DNA of 64,000 bases from Paenarthrobacter nitroguajacolicus JCM 14115 (GTDB lineage Bacteria; Actinomycetota; Actinomycetes; Actinomycetales; Micrococcaceae), in the NCBI GenBank assembly GCA_001313365.1, contig BBFS01000001.1:124001-188000 (forward strand), given 5' to 3'. Under the pieces are notes generated by a model. It saw only the letters and a program-made list of their open reading frames with translations. It was not told the origin of the DNA and ran no database searches. A program made the position numbers and the translations under genes. Position 1 is the first letter of the stretch; every line of letters begins with the position of its first letter. This document shows positions 24,421-35,036 of the stretch, piece by piece.

Positions 24421-25830
24421 GTTGGAGTCCCTTACGGTAGAACGGTGCCCATGATTTGAACTTTTGTGACCGGGCGGGGGGGCGCTGGAGCTTCAGCGAG
24501 TCTCCTTGTTCTTCCTGGGTTATCCGCCAAAGCGCGCCGGCGACACCGAGCATAAAGAACAACATTGCTGCTGCCATCGGAAAAGAAAGCCCATCGAAAA
24601 AGCCGAAAGTCGCGGCGATGGCTGCTACGGAGGCCAAGACGGCCTGGCTGACCTGGCGCATGGTGTCGTCCGCGGCATATACCCGTGAGCGCAGGGCACA
24701 GGAAAGTCCTGTGACTATCAGAGCGATGAAGAGCAACAGTCCTACCACGCCGAGTTCGACCAGTAGCCCTAAGTACTGGTTGTCGACAATCACGTACTCC
24801 GGCAGGAACGTCCCAAAACCACGTCCTATGATCGGGTTGTTGGCCAGCATGCCAAATGCGGTTGAGTATCCATTGGTCCGTGACGTGATGCTCGAATCGT
24901 CGGCCCCGACAGTGAAAAGGCCCCCCCGGAGTGTGCCGAGCATTCCGGGAGTAATGAACGACATGAGGAGCAAGAGTCCTGAAATTGCCAAGTATGCGCG
25001 TCGTCGGGTTGCCTTGGACCAGACCGGGATCAAGACAACGAAGGCGATGGCCACCGCAATCAGGCTGACCGGGACACCGACAAGACCGAGGCGAGGGTTA
25101 TAGCCGCCACGGGCAGCCAGCGGGTTAACCAGTTCTTGTTTTTGTCGGTCAAAGCCAGAGTCAGGGCCATAGGGAATGAACTGGTGAGGACAACTCCGTA
25201 TTCCAGCGGGTGCGCGGCCATTCCCGCAGCTCTCACATAGCCTGCCCTAACGTCGATGTTCGAGAAGTCGGCCGTGGCCGTCATTCCCGGAATGGTGATG
25301 GAATCAACCCAAGAGTTCCCCCGTGACGAATTGGAGCAGTCCCAAGCTTGCGGTGAACGTTCCGATCAGGACGACTCTTCGCATCACGGTGATCAGGTCC
25401 TGGCGGGTTCTGATCCCGTCGTGGATCAACAGGCATATTCCGGCCCAAGCGCAAAGTCTGATGAGTCCTGCGTCTGCTGGACTGGATTCCTTGTCGGGTA
25501 GTCCGTGCAGCATGGCGATTGCGTAACTCGCGGCGGCTGCTGCCAGGAAGACTGCGAGCGCGATGCGTAGTGGACGACGTGATTCCGGCGTGGGGGGTGG
25601 TTCGTTGGACGTGGTGAAGTACCCACCAGATGAGGGCGACAAGAGCTATGAGTGTAGTCGGACGTCCAACACTTCCGAGTGCGGAGATTGTCAGGTTTGA
25701 TGGGACAGCGCATGTTGCTGCCAAGAATATGGTTGCCAACGTAATGACGTCTGAGCGCGCGTTGGGCGGTTGCTGCAGGTCGGGGGGGGGCGGCCCGTGA
25801 ATCTGTTGTCGGCGGGGGGGTTTTTCCCAT
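24404..25830 (-). CDS. O-antigen ligase/polymerase (Wzy-like) membrane protein
   Basis: A polytopic membrane protein of about 475 residues with roughly ten hydrophobic segments, for example DVITLATIFLAATCAVPSNL and LIALVALIWWVLH. LRIALAVFLAAAAASYAIAM and LLLFIALIVTGLS are others. The large loop before the last segments has NPIIGRGFGTFLPEYVIVDN and QYLGLLVELGV, the pattern of the O-antigen ligase domain, which joins or polymerises oligosaccharide units outside the membrane. Frame breaks near 25600, 25285 and 25060. The ATG at 25830 follows the upstream gene's stop by 4 bp. It is probably the repeat-unit polymerase of the locus. Confidence 0.82.
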
Positions 25831-25834
25831 AGTG

Positions 25835-26504
25835 TCAGGACACCACCCTCGCTTTTGTCCGGAGTCGGGCAAAATATCGGTCGACGGCGTATGTGGACGC
25901 CATGGATGCACCTGCGAACAATGCGAACCAGATTATGGCGCCTTTGATGCGGTCTGTTTGACTACCTCCCCCCCAAAGATGATTTCCGGGCTCGATGGTG
26001 TCGTGACCGTGACGATGCGACTCGAGGTCACGTTCATTTGGCTCTGGAGTGTTTCGCTGGCTGCCTGGATGCGGTCAATGACGGTGGAAAGGACGCCGTT
26101 GACGCGCTCCGCGCTAGAGTCAACTACCTGAACCAGCAACGCGGGCCTGGTGAAGCTTTTGGCCCACTGTCCCCCAGCATTGGGGAGGGTTACTGAATAG
26201 CCTTGCTTGACTCCTGCTCCATAGAGTGTCCCCCCCCGGGCGAGGACCAGGTCCACGGAGTCGGAGCCGTCGTTGACGCGGCGTTCCACTAAGGCCGCGA
26301 ACGGTACGAGAACTGCGTTGTCCCCCCCGCCGGGAATCCAGTACGCCGGGTCGCTGTTGGGGGCAACGAAGGAGACCTCAGCTTGCGTCCAATAGACGGG
26401 CTCCTGCGCCCGGATGGCGCTCAATCCGACGAAGCTGAGCAGGACAACGGCGAAGACGACGTACACCGCTTCCGTAGAAGGTACAGCAAGGATTTGGACG
26501 TCAT
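25835..26504 (-). CDS. Wzz-like chain-length/capsular polysaccharide protein (first of two)
   Basis: The ATG at 26504 gives MTSKSLLYLLRKR followed, after one missing G near 26470, by WYVVFAVVLLSFVGLSAI, a first membrane segment. An extracytoplasmic domain follows (AQEPVYWTQAEVSFVAPNSD), with AERVNGVLSTVIDRIQAASE as a probable coiled coil. A break near 25975 restores the second membrane segment, IKGAIIWFALFAGASMAS, and a basic tail. This two-membrane-segment layout fits Wzz/Wzc N-terminal proteins that set polysaccharide chain length. No kinase domain is present. Identity rests on topology and context more than on motifs. Confidence 0.6.
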
Positions 26505-26566
26505 TTTATGAGGGCCTTTGCGAAGCGGGGACGGGTGGCCTTAGCTCATCGTCGGAGAGGGATTCA

Positions 26567-27363
26567 TTATGTTGGGGCTTCGTTCGTAGCTGCCTTTTGC
26601 GTCTCAGGGGGTTGTGCTTCTGCGATGCTCAGGGTTAGTTCGGGGGGGCTCAATGCGGGGACTGTACGTGACGGGACTGTTTCGGGCGCTGCTTGGATTC
26701 TTTTAGGGATCTTTCGTCCAGTGCCGGGAGAGGGAGCATTGGTTCCTTTGCGGTGTGCAGTGCGTGTCTTCAGGATGCTGTCGATGAGTACGACGAGGAC
26801 AAAGGTAAGGCCGAGGCCGCCCGCTGCCGAGATCAGGAGGATCTGAGTCCGGGCCTTTGTTTCCGGTGTTGCTTTGCTGTCGACCAGTAGTGTCATGGTG
26901 GAGATTCTTGACGTCTGGGGGGGACGTTGAGCGCTTCCTGCATTTGGCCTAGCAGTTTGGGAGCCTCATCCATGACCGCTTGGGTGGTTCCAAGTGCATC
27001 GCTTGCGTTGGAGGAGGTTGACGTGATGAGGAGTATGGCGCCGCTGGTGCCTTTGTCGGTCTCTGCTGTGTAGGCGGAGCCCGGGAACTCCCCCCCGGCT
27101 ATCTGCTTTCTGACTTCCTCGGAGGAGAGCCTGCGCGTCAGAATGTCGAGGGCCTCCCCCCCCATACCGCCCAGGTTCAAATAAGGGTTTCCCTCTTCTC
27201 CGACACTTTGGGCTGATGGCATGATTACGAGGCTTGCTTGGCTCTTGTATTTTTCCGGAGTGGCTTGCTGGACCTGATAGCACAAGGCGAGGGTGAGGAT
27301 AAGTCCCAGGAGTACGAGATACCATCTGCGTACAAGGCTCCTCAGTACTGTTCCTAGTTGCAT
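26567..27363 (-). CDS. Wzz-like chain-length determinant protein (second of two)
   Basis: It begins MQLGTVLRSLVRRWYLVLLG, a Wzz-type cytoplasmic start and first membrane segment. ATPEKYKSQASLVIMPSAQS, typical of the Wzz domain, follows, then LDILTRRLSSEEVRKQIAGG. A frame break near 26920 joins the second membrane segment (TQILLISAAGGLGLTFVLVV) and a basic cytoplasmic tail. Length is about 265 residues, with no tyrosine-kinase domain. It overlaps the upstream glycosyltransferase end by 10 bp. With the preceding protein it may form a mixed chain-length regulator. Confidence 0.68.
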
Positions 27364-28228
27364 CGCTTATTCTCCCGTCGGCTGTGACCTAGAAATACTT
27401 TTATCTTGTCTATTCCCGCGGTCCCGAGGACCTTGATGATTGCCGCTTTCGTCGCTGCACGCAGGGCTTCCCGAACCGCCCTCGTTGAGCTCCGAAAGAG
27501 CAGGTCAAGAACGAAGTCTCGTCTACGGAGTGGTGTGATACCCGTGAGCAGCCCGGGGGAAGTTGGCTTGAAAGGGAGCAGGGTCCACCAGGCGGCCACG
27601 GATTCGATTGCTGACGTTGTTGCCGTGGATGACTTGCATCCAGGCAGGTGACCCACCTGTGTCAACGGCTGCCATGGTTTCGCCCAAGCGGTCGTGCCAA
27701 GCGGACCAGCAGGTCGTTGGGTCTGTCCAAGACGACTTGACGGAACAGAAGGCGTTTCGCGGGTCATGCCTTAGGTAGACAGCGTTGCTGCTCCTGATGA
27801 GTCCAGGTGACAGGTACACCGCTGAAGGCAGCTCTGTACATACGGTGTCCTGTACGCGGGCCGCGAAGTCGATCGCAAGGCCGTCGTCATTGTCCAGGTT
27901 CGTGGTGAGCAGGGTTGCGTTTGTCGCACCTGTCACTTGTTTGAGGTCGGTGATGAGTTCGTGGGCCGGGACTTCTTCGCGGAACAGCGCGGTGAAGACA
28001 CCGTCGACATTGACCTTAGCTATCCAGTCCGTCAGCCATCGGGGGGGACTCTGGGGGGGTCGAAATACACTATCCACTTGAAGTTCTGACGGGTCTGGGC
28101 CTCAGAGACGGGAGACAGAACCTCTCAAACAGCTCGACGCGGTTTTGCAGCCATCCCTGTTTGGCGCGGACCATGCTCTCAAAGCCTGCGGAAGGAAGAT
28201 TGAAGCGGGTGAGGAAGACATGGTCCAC
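27354..28228 (-). CDS. Putative rhamnosyltransferase-type glycosyltransferase (PF11316-like), paralogue of 19356-20222
   Basis: The signature order is the same as in the other copy: VDHVFLTRFNLPSAGFESMV, WLQNRVELFERFCLPS, WIVYFDPPQSP, ATLLTTNLDNDDGLAIDF (DNDD), AWMQVIHGNNVSNRIRG and a basic C-terminus. Frame breaks near 28100, 28050 and 27600. The GTG at 28228 is a possible start placed to match the paralogue, but the frame is open upstream into the GT4 protein, and the two may be one polypeptide. The tail ends HSRRENKRCN and overlaps the start of the Wzz-like gene. Confidence 0.7.
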
Positions 28229-29423
28229 ACCTTGCGGGTGATCGTTGCCTGGAGTTGTAATCGTTTGGGGGCGTATCGCCTCCGTCTGTAGGATTTGTTG
28301 GTCCTGCAGGAGTCTGACTACCTGTGATGAACGTGCGTCCCAGCTGTGAGTGCGTGCTGTGTCAGCGATTTCCTGCTGCCGTTTGGTTGTCATTGGCCGC
28401 CGGAGGGTGTCCAGGACCGCTGCGGCGAACTGGGACGGGGGGGAATTGGCCAGACGAATCGCGGGGGGGGAACCTATCCATCGCGTAGCCGGCAGATCAG
28501 TGGCCACCACGGGGGACTCCGGCTGCCAAGTAGTCGAGGGTCTTCAAGGGGGAAACTGGACCGGTTGAATTCTGTATCTGCATATGGGGGGGTGATTCCC
28601 ACGGACACGGTTTCCAGCAGTGTCGCGACGTCCGTGGACTTCATGGGCCCCCCCCTCCAGTCGATGTTGGGCCTTGCAAGAAAGGCATCCAGACGTGACC
28701 GGAACACAGGGTCCCCCCCTCTGTTCGAGGGCCGATGACAAGCAAGGGCACTTCTGTTGCGGCAACAGCGTCCAAAACGTCCAGGTCCAACCGTTCGTTG
28801 AGTTGTCCCACCAAGCAACGAGAGGACGGCGCACCAAGCCGGGTGCAGTGTCGAGTGGAGTGCAACCGTTCGCCAGTACACCGACGGACTTTCCCGCAAG
28901 GACGGAGACCTTTTCGGCCAAGCCCTCTGATACAGCCGTGATGGCGTCTGCCATGGCGAGGTTTGACAGAAGAATTTGCCGAAGAAAGACCGGCGAGAAG
29001 CCCATCAGTGTAGAGCCCGCGAACCAGTCATCGGTGACGTGCAGCAGCCGCACCCCGCAGGGACCTGAGGGAAACTTCATGATGGGAGAGGCGTTAATGA
29101 CGCCTTCCACCGGCCAATCGGTCCGAGCGACCGCGGTCCTTACGCAGCGGGCAGTGATGATGCCGGTCGAGTAGCGAACGATTGGCTTACTGACGCCGGG
29201 CAACGCCGGGATCCGCAACCTGGAAATGCCGGGTTCCACTTCCTCCGCCTGGCCCCCTCAGACTTTGCAGCAGGCGGGCTCTGACATCGTGGTAGCGGGT
29301 CAGTGGTACGGGATGGTCAACCCAGAGCACGTGGTGGGCCTTCGCGAGGGAAAGGGCAAGCATTTTGTCGGTTCCCGGGAGACTGTCCCATCGAGTGCCG
29401 GACATGTACACAACCGTTTTCAT
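28229..29423 (-). CDS. GT4 family glycosyltransferase (C-terminus continuous with next domain)
   Basis: The ATG at 29423 overlaps the stop of the upstream gene by 4 bp (ATGA). The protein starts MKTVVYMSGTRWDSLPGTDK, then LLHVTDDWFAGSTLMGFSP, MADAITAVSEGLAEKVSVLA and VGVLANGCTPLDT, typical of the donor/acceptor cleft of GT-B enzymes. RLDAFLARPNIDWRG and TVSVGITPPYADTEFNR follow. The C-terminal part VVATDLPATRW and VLDTLRRPMTTKRQQEIAD runs on without a stop into the PF11316-like domain. Frame breaks near 29200, 28780, 28690 and 28500. The boundary at 28229 is therefore arbitrary. Confidence 0.72.
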
Positions 29424-30705
29424 GGTGCGCTCCGGGCAGAAACCGGCCGTGACAGTTTGGAAGCAACGGGCGAGGCATTGAAATCATCTGCTGCGTTCTG
29501 CCCGAAGTAGCGGTTGAAGCGCCGGAGCCCTACGTACGCAACGTAACGGCTGGCAGCGGCCGCATCCGCCAGCAGTGAGGAGGATGTGCTGACGTTCCCC
29601 CCCTCAAGTACCTTTTGGTAGAAGCCCATCTGTATCTGTGCCGCGGTTTGCATTGAGAACCTCTGCTCAACAACCTGGCGGCCGAAAGAGCCAAGTCGTT
29701 CCCGTCCGGCAGCATCTTCGAGGAGTGGGGCGAGAATTGCCGTCAGGGCGGGTAGGCCTTGCTCCGGCCTGTCGCCCACGCCGTACCACCCTTGCCAGAG
29801 GAACTCCGGGAGTGTCTCGGGCGTGAGTAACTTCCAGTATCCGCGTTCCCCCCCTTGGACGACCAGGGGGGGCTTTCCGAAGGACAGCCCACGGAGTGCG
29901 GAACCTCCCATGCCTAATACAATGTCCGCCACGGCGTATGCTCCACGCGGATCGGCTAATTCCCCCCCGGTGAGGACCACTATGTTGCGTTGCAGTTCCT
30001 TGTTGAGGGATGAAGCTTTTGCCGACGCGATGCGCATGCCCGGGCCATCACCGACGATGACAAGTCGGACATCGCAGTTCCGGGCCAGACCGGCGACGGC
30101 GTCCATGGCTGAGAGGATGCCTTCCAGTTTTAACTCCACTGCTAGCCGTGTAACGCACACGATGGTCTTTACATTGTCTTCAAGTCCGAATTGGCGCCGG
30201 AAACGGCGACCATTCGACACTGCCTGGACGCTGTTGACCTCGACGTCGACCGGGGGGGTTCCAGTAGTTGAAGTCGCTGCCGTCCGTAGTGGGCTTCGGC
30301 CTCCAGGATCTGTGCAGTGCCCACAACCAGCGGCATTGTTTTCGGAATGAACGGGGCTACTGACATGGACATCACGGTTGCAACGCTGAGACTCCCGGGT
30401 GCCAGCCGGGATGCCAGAAGGCATTCAAGCGCAGGAGGCCACTCATAGCCGTGGAGTATGTCCAATCCCCCCTCCTGCGCACGAGGCCCGACAGGGCCCG
30501 GACGGCGGCAGGAGACGGACGTTTCCTGGGGGGGTGGCGCTGGTATGAACTCAAGGTTCGCGCGCCTCACCGATTCGACCAGTGGACCAGGTTGGCCGAA
30601 GACCGCCACGTCATGACCCAGATCCCGTACAGCCGCGCCCAAATCAATCGCATTGATCTGGCTTCCACCGATCCGTAAATCGTGAGGATAAACGAGGATC
30701 TTCAT
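29420..30705 (-). CDS. GT4 family glycosyltransferase
   Basis: It begins MKILVYPHDLRIGGSQINAI, with the GGSQ phosphate loop common in GT4 enzymes, then LGHDVAVFGQPGPLVESVRR and LDILHGYEWPPALECLLASR. The C-terminal domain has KTIVCVTRLAVELKLEGILS, NCDVRLVIVGDGPGM and AYAVADIVLGMGGSALRGLS (the ExxxxxE-type region is modified). The final stretch is helical and basic. Frame breaks near 30490 and 30255. The ATG at 30705 overlaps the flippase stop by 4 bp, and its own stop overlaps the next start by 4 bp. Length is about 430 residues. Confidence 0.82.
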
Positions 30706-32177
30706 GGTTGCACCGGCTCCCCTTGCAGAAGGCGAAGGGATTTGATGTCCCCGCGGCGCCAATACAAGTTGGCCATTATGCCGACTAACCCCCACCACGA
30801 CGCTGGCGCCGACAGCCAGGAGTCGGGGGGGTGAGATGAATTCCGCAAACACCCAACTGATGGCTCCGGCGGCCAGGGCTATGACCAACGAAACCTGGGT
30901 GTTTCCAAGGATGTCCCACACCCTCAGGCCAGCGCGGCCCAATGCCATGAAATACATCGGCGACGTGACCGCTACAGCAACCAGCAGGGGGTGCTGCTGC
31001 TACCCCCTGAAAGCCCGGCAAACTGCGCTCCAAGAATAAGGGCGGGGGGACCAACGCGACAAGCGAGCAGATCTGTACCCGAAGAATCGAAACCGACTTC
31101 TTCAGCACAACCAGATAGTCGTAGAACAGCTCATGAAGTACGCGGAACACAGCAACTGGCGCCAACCATGCGAGGGCCACAGCCGCCGATGCCCAGGCTC
31201 GCCGTATAGGACAACGACAACAGGGACGGCGCACACTGCCAGAACAGAGGCGATCGGCAGCATGACGCACGCGACCAGCCCCGTGATCCTCAGCATTGCC
31301 TGTCGCATTTCTTCGGGCGATTCCTGGAGACGGGCAAATGTTGCCGGTGCAACACTTCGTAGCGGCTGCGACAGCAAGCTTGCGGGCCAGCCAGCCATGT
31401 TGAACGCCATGACATAAAGGCCCAACGCGACGGCCCCCAGCATCTTCCCCCGCGACGAGTTGATCAACGTAGCCAACGGCAAAGACCACCATGCTGGCGC
31501 CGGCCAGGGGGGCAGCCCGAAGGCCAGCAATTGCCTGGCACCTTTCACCGAGAATCCAAAGCGATAGGGCAAAGGCGAATAGATCAGGAACAGGACGCCG
31601 GCTACCAGGCTGGCCAAGACCCGCCCAACGGCAAGGCTCATGGCGCCCATCCCGGCGATCACCATGATCAGTGAGGCACCTGCCCCCCAGCCAAACATTG
31701 ACTTGGTCAATGACCATGCGCTGGCCTTGACGGAAGTTCCGTTGAAGCAGGGCTGCAGGGGTGGCTACCAAGCCGTTCAGCACGATGCAGACCGCCATGA
31801 CCCGGACCACGTCCGTGGCTGCTTCATTTCCCATGGCGGCCGTGAAGTAGGGTGCAGCTGCATAGGAAACCCCCCGAACAGCAGGACGCTGCATGTTGCC
31901 GAAATAGTGGTGACGGTTGCCGCTATGTCCTTTGGGTCACCCGGCCAGCGAACGATCGCGAGACTGACTCCCAATTCGTTGAAGCTCAAGACCGCAACCA
32001 AAGCTACAAATGCTACGGCGTAGGTTCGAATTCTTCGGGCCCCCCCAGCAGGCGTGCCAGTGCGATTCCGATTCCGATCGTGCCCAGCTTCGTGATGAAA
32101 GCGTTGACCACGCTGATCACGAATGCCCTGGTGGGCGTTGGTGTCCGTCTGGGAGTCACCGGGCTCCGAAGTGTCAC
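30702..32177 (-). CDS. Polysaccharide flippase (Wzx/MOP superfamily)
   Basis: A membrane protein of about 490 residues with 12 or more hydrophobic segments, such as AFVISVVNAFITKLGTIGIG and VALVAVLSFNELGVSLAIVR. MAVCIVLNGLVATPAALLQR, SVLAVCAVPVVVVLYG and VSLVIALAAGAISWVFAEFI are further examples. Short motifs IALARLLGPEEFG and LLQRNFR with the following QG are typical of the oligosaccharide flippase family that moves lipid-linked repeat units across the membrane. Frame breaks near 32030, 31880, 31700, 31510, 31210, 31010 and 30800. The GTG at 32177 overlaps the acetyltransferase stop (GTGA). Confidence 0.82.
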
Positions 32178-32846
32178 AGGACGCCCTCCAGCTCCGGGGG
32201 GGTATTTCCCCGCCGGATCACCCTTGCCGGCACGCCGGCCCACGTTTCGTCTTCGGGAACATCGGCCAGGACAGCGGCGCCCATGCCGATCATCGCTTTC
32301 GCGCCGATGGTCAGGCGCTCGCGGACACTGGCATTCATGCCGATGTAGGCGGCCCGGCCAACGTGGACGTTGCCGCCGAGGGACACCCCGGAGGCCAAGG
32401 TGGCGTAATCGCCGATGACGTCGTCATGTGTGAACGTGACCCCGGGCATCGCGACCACGTGGTCGCCGATGGTCACCGAAGCTGTCATGCTCACGTGGCG
32501 AGGAGGATACTCCCCCCCGGCCAATCATGCAGCCCTCTGGAACGCGCACGGAAGGATCGATCGCTGTAGCGTAGCGGTCTTCGGCCAGCCCCCCCAAGCG
32601 CGGAGCCGCATCACCACGCTTTCGCGGCCGCTGCCGGATCCAATGCAGATCAGCAGCAGGGCGTGGGGGGTAGTTCATAGCTTCCCGGACGGGACCGAGG
32701 ACATGTGCCCCCCCGTCCACCACGCGGCCCAGTTTGTCTTCGTCGTCGTCGAGGATCCCAATGACGTCGAAAGGCCCGCTGCTGCGGACCATGGCAAGGA
32801 CCTCCCGGGCGAGGCCGCTTGCCGCGATGAGGAGTAGCTCGCTCAT
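32174..32846 (-). CDS. NeuD/PglD family sugar O/N-acetyltransferase
   Basis: An N-terminal Rossmann-like domain (MSELLLIAASGLAREVLAMV, VIGILDDDEDKLGRVVDGGA) precedes a left-handed beta-helix acyltransferase domain. The latter shows hexapeptide repeats (VTIGDHVVAMPGVTFTHDDV, then IGDYATLASGVSLGGNVHVG, AAYIGMNASVRERLTIGAKA and MIGMGAAVLADVPED). PglD-type enzymes acetylate a UDP-4-amino sugar using acetyl-CoA. Frame breaks near 32650 and 32520. It starts within the ATGA overlap with the aminotransferase, which supports successive steps on the same nucleotide sugar. O- versus N-acetylation cannot be decided here. Confidence 0.83.
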
Positions 32847-34015
32847 GGCTGACCCGCGGCTCGTAATACCGAGTCGATGACGCGGACTTGGTCGCCCAGC
32901 GCCAGTTGGTGGAAGAGGGGGGGAAGTATGAGTGTGTGATCCGTCAACCACTCCGTTGCGTCCAGCCCGGCTGTGCCTGTGTCCGTGCCTGCGTACGCAG
33001 CTGCCGGTGCGCTGCCATGATCCCGCGGCGGGCAGAGATGCCATCCGCGGCCAACCGTGCCATGAGGCGTCCCGGCCCAGCGGGAACGCCGGGCCGACCT
33101 CCAACCAGCATGACTGGAAGTTGCTGATGCCATACTCCGGATCGCTTACCAGGCGTAGGCCTTCCACTCCGGCGAAGGCGTTTGCATAGGTAGCGGCCAG
33201 TTCGCGCCGTCGCTGGACAGCGGCATTGAGGCGGCCAAGTTGGACAATTCCGACGGCGGCCTGAAGATCGGTCATGCGGTAGTTGAACCCGATCTCGAGG
33301 TACTCCTCCGCGGGGGGGCGAGCAGGCTGGCGTGGCGATCAGCGGCTGAAACGCTCATGGCATGTTCGCGGAGGCGCCGTGCCCTGTCGCCGTAGTCCTG
33401 GCGCGGTGTGGTGATCATGCCGCCCTCACCGGTCGTGAGGATCTTGCGCGGGTGGAAGGACCAAGCAGCCAACTCGGCGTTTGAACCTACGGGCTGTCCC
33501 CCCCGGTATCTGGAGCCAATAGCACACGCGGCGTCTTCCACCACGACGATTCCCAAGGGATCACACAGCGCGCGGATAGGTTCCAGGTCAACCGGGACTC
33601 CACCTTGGTCGACGGCGATGACCGCTGTAGTAGCGGGAGTCAGGGCAGCCTTGACGGTTTCTGCAGTAACGCAGCCAGTGAGGATATCGACGTCGGCGAA
33701 AACCGGCCGCGCACCCACGTACGTTGCGGCGTTGGCAGTAGCAATAAAGGAGAAAGATGGCACCACCACGTCATCCCCCCCGGCGGCGACGCCGGCAACG
33801 GCGAGGGCCAGGTGGAGCGCGGAGGTGCAGCTCGACGTTGCGACCGCGAATCCAGCATGTTGCTCGGCGGCGAAGGCGTCCTCGAATTGCCGCACCTTGG
33901 GACCCTGGGCTACCCAACCGGAGGCGATGACCTCTGCGACAGCCTGGGCTTCTTCTTCGCCGAGCCACGGCTTCATGACGTCAATGCGGCCCAACCGGGT
34001 TTCGGAGATGGTCAT
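32843..34015 (-). CDS. DegT/DnrJ/EryC1/StrS family sugar aminotransferase
   Basis: A pyridoxal-phosphate enzyme that aminates a keto nucleotide sugar. It starts MTISETRLGRIDVMKPWLGE, then EVIASGWVAQGPKVRQFEDA, AVATSSCTSALHLALAVAG and PSFSFIATANAATYVGARPV. VVVEDAACAIGSRYRG and WSFHPRKILTTGEGGM follow, the latter with the Schiff-base Lys. The second half includes GYNYRMTDLQAAVGIVQLGR and ends RVIDSVLRAAGQP. Frame breaks near 33310, 33050 and 32930. Both ends overlap neighbours by 4 bp (ATGA). Length is about 390 residues, normal for the family. Confidence 0.9.
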
Positions 34016-35036
34016 CGCGCACCGACTGTCGGTGCGGGGGGGCGGCTCATAGTGCGGGGCGGCAGCAATCTCCGCACGAAGCGGGCGCCACCACGAGACC
34101 AGCGAGCGCAAGCCGTCTTCCAGGTCCACGGCTGCCTCGAAGCCCAGGTCTTCGCGTGCTGCCGTGACGTCGGCGAGACGTCGGGCAACTCCGTTGACGG
34201 CACGTTCCGGACCATGTTCCAGGTGGAGGGGGGGTGAAGCCATGACCTTGAGCAGTGTTTGCGCCAGTTCCGCCAGACTGGTCTCCGTACCGCTGGCCAC
34301 GTTATAGACGCCCTCGCGTACATTGCTGACGGCGGCAAGGACATTGGCCCTGGCGACGTCCGCGGTGTGGATGAAGTCCATGGTTTGCTGCCCGTTGCCG
34401 AAAATCAGTGGGGGGGCTGGCCATCCACTATGCGCTCCATCCAACGAACCAGGACTTCGGTGTATAGCCGTGCACGTCCATGCGGGGTCCATAAACGTTG
34501 AAGTACCTCAGGAGGACGTAGTCCAGGCCTGACATTGCGCGAAAGCTCCTCGCCATTCCTTCGTTGAAGGACTTCGCCGCGCCGTAGAAGGTGTCGTTGT
34601 TGTGGTGGTGGTGGCTTTCCTTCGTGGGAAATTCCTCGGCCATGCCATAAACGGAGGCACTTGAGGCTGATATGAGTCGGTCTATTTTGTGCGCCGCAGC
34701 TGCCTCGTAGACGTTGAAGGTCCCATCTACCAACACTTCGAGGGCCAGCCGTGGTTCTTCCGCGCACTGGGTGATGCGGATGGCGGCTTGATGGAAAACC
34801 AGGTCCTTGCCATGGGTGAGGTCGTGGACGAGGTCGCGGTCACGGAGGTCGCCTTCGACCAGCCGGACCCTTTCGGTGGAGAGAGCTTCGTCGAGGTTTG
34901 CGCGGCGGCCGCGGACGAGGTTGTCCAGCACGTCTACGTGCGCCGCACCGGCGTCGAGCAGTTGGTCCACCAGCGTCGAACCAATGGTGCCGGCGCCTCC
35001 GGTGACCAGGACACTGGCCCCTAGAAGCTTTTTCAC
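34012..35036 (-). CDS. NAD-dependent nucleotide-sugar epimerase/dehydratase (SDR)
   Basis: An extended SDR protein of about 340 residues. It begins with a GTG start, MKKLLGASVLVTGGAGTIGS (GxxGxxG), then LVFHQAAIRITQCAEEPRLA and LISASSASVYGMAEEF. The catalytic Tyr/Lys are in TFYGAAKSFNEGM, and LLRYFNVYGPRMDVHG and VYNVASGTETSLAELAQTLL follow. The ESHHHHNNDTFYG stretch is natural to the family, which has a His/Asn pair before the Tyr; it is not a cloning tag. Frame breaks near 34480, 34420 and 34035. It overlaps both neighbours by 4 bp. Whether it is a C4 epimerase or a dehydratase is not clear. Confidence 0.86.

Noticed and set aside
34590..34630. Run of four His codons as a vector His-tag trace
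   Set aside because: It lies inside the epimerase just before the catalytic TFYGAAK, where family members have His/Asn residues; no vector sequence is nearby.
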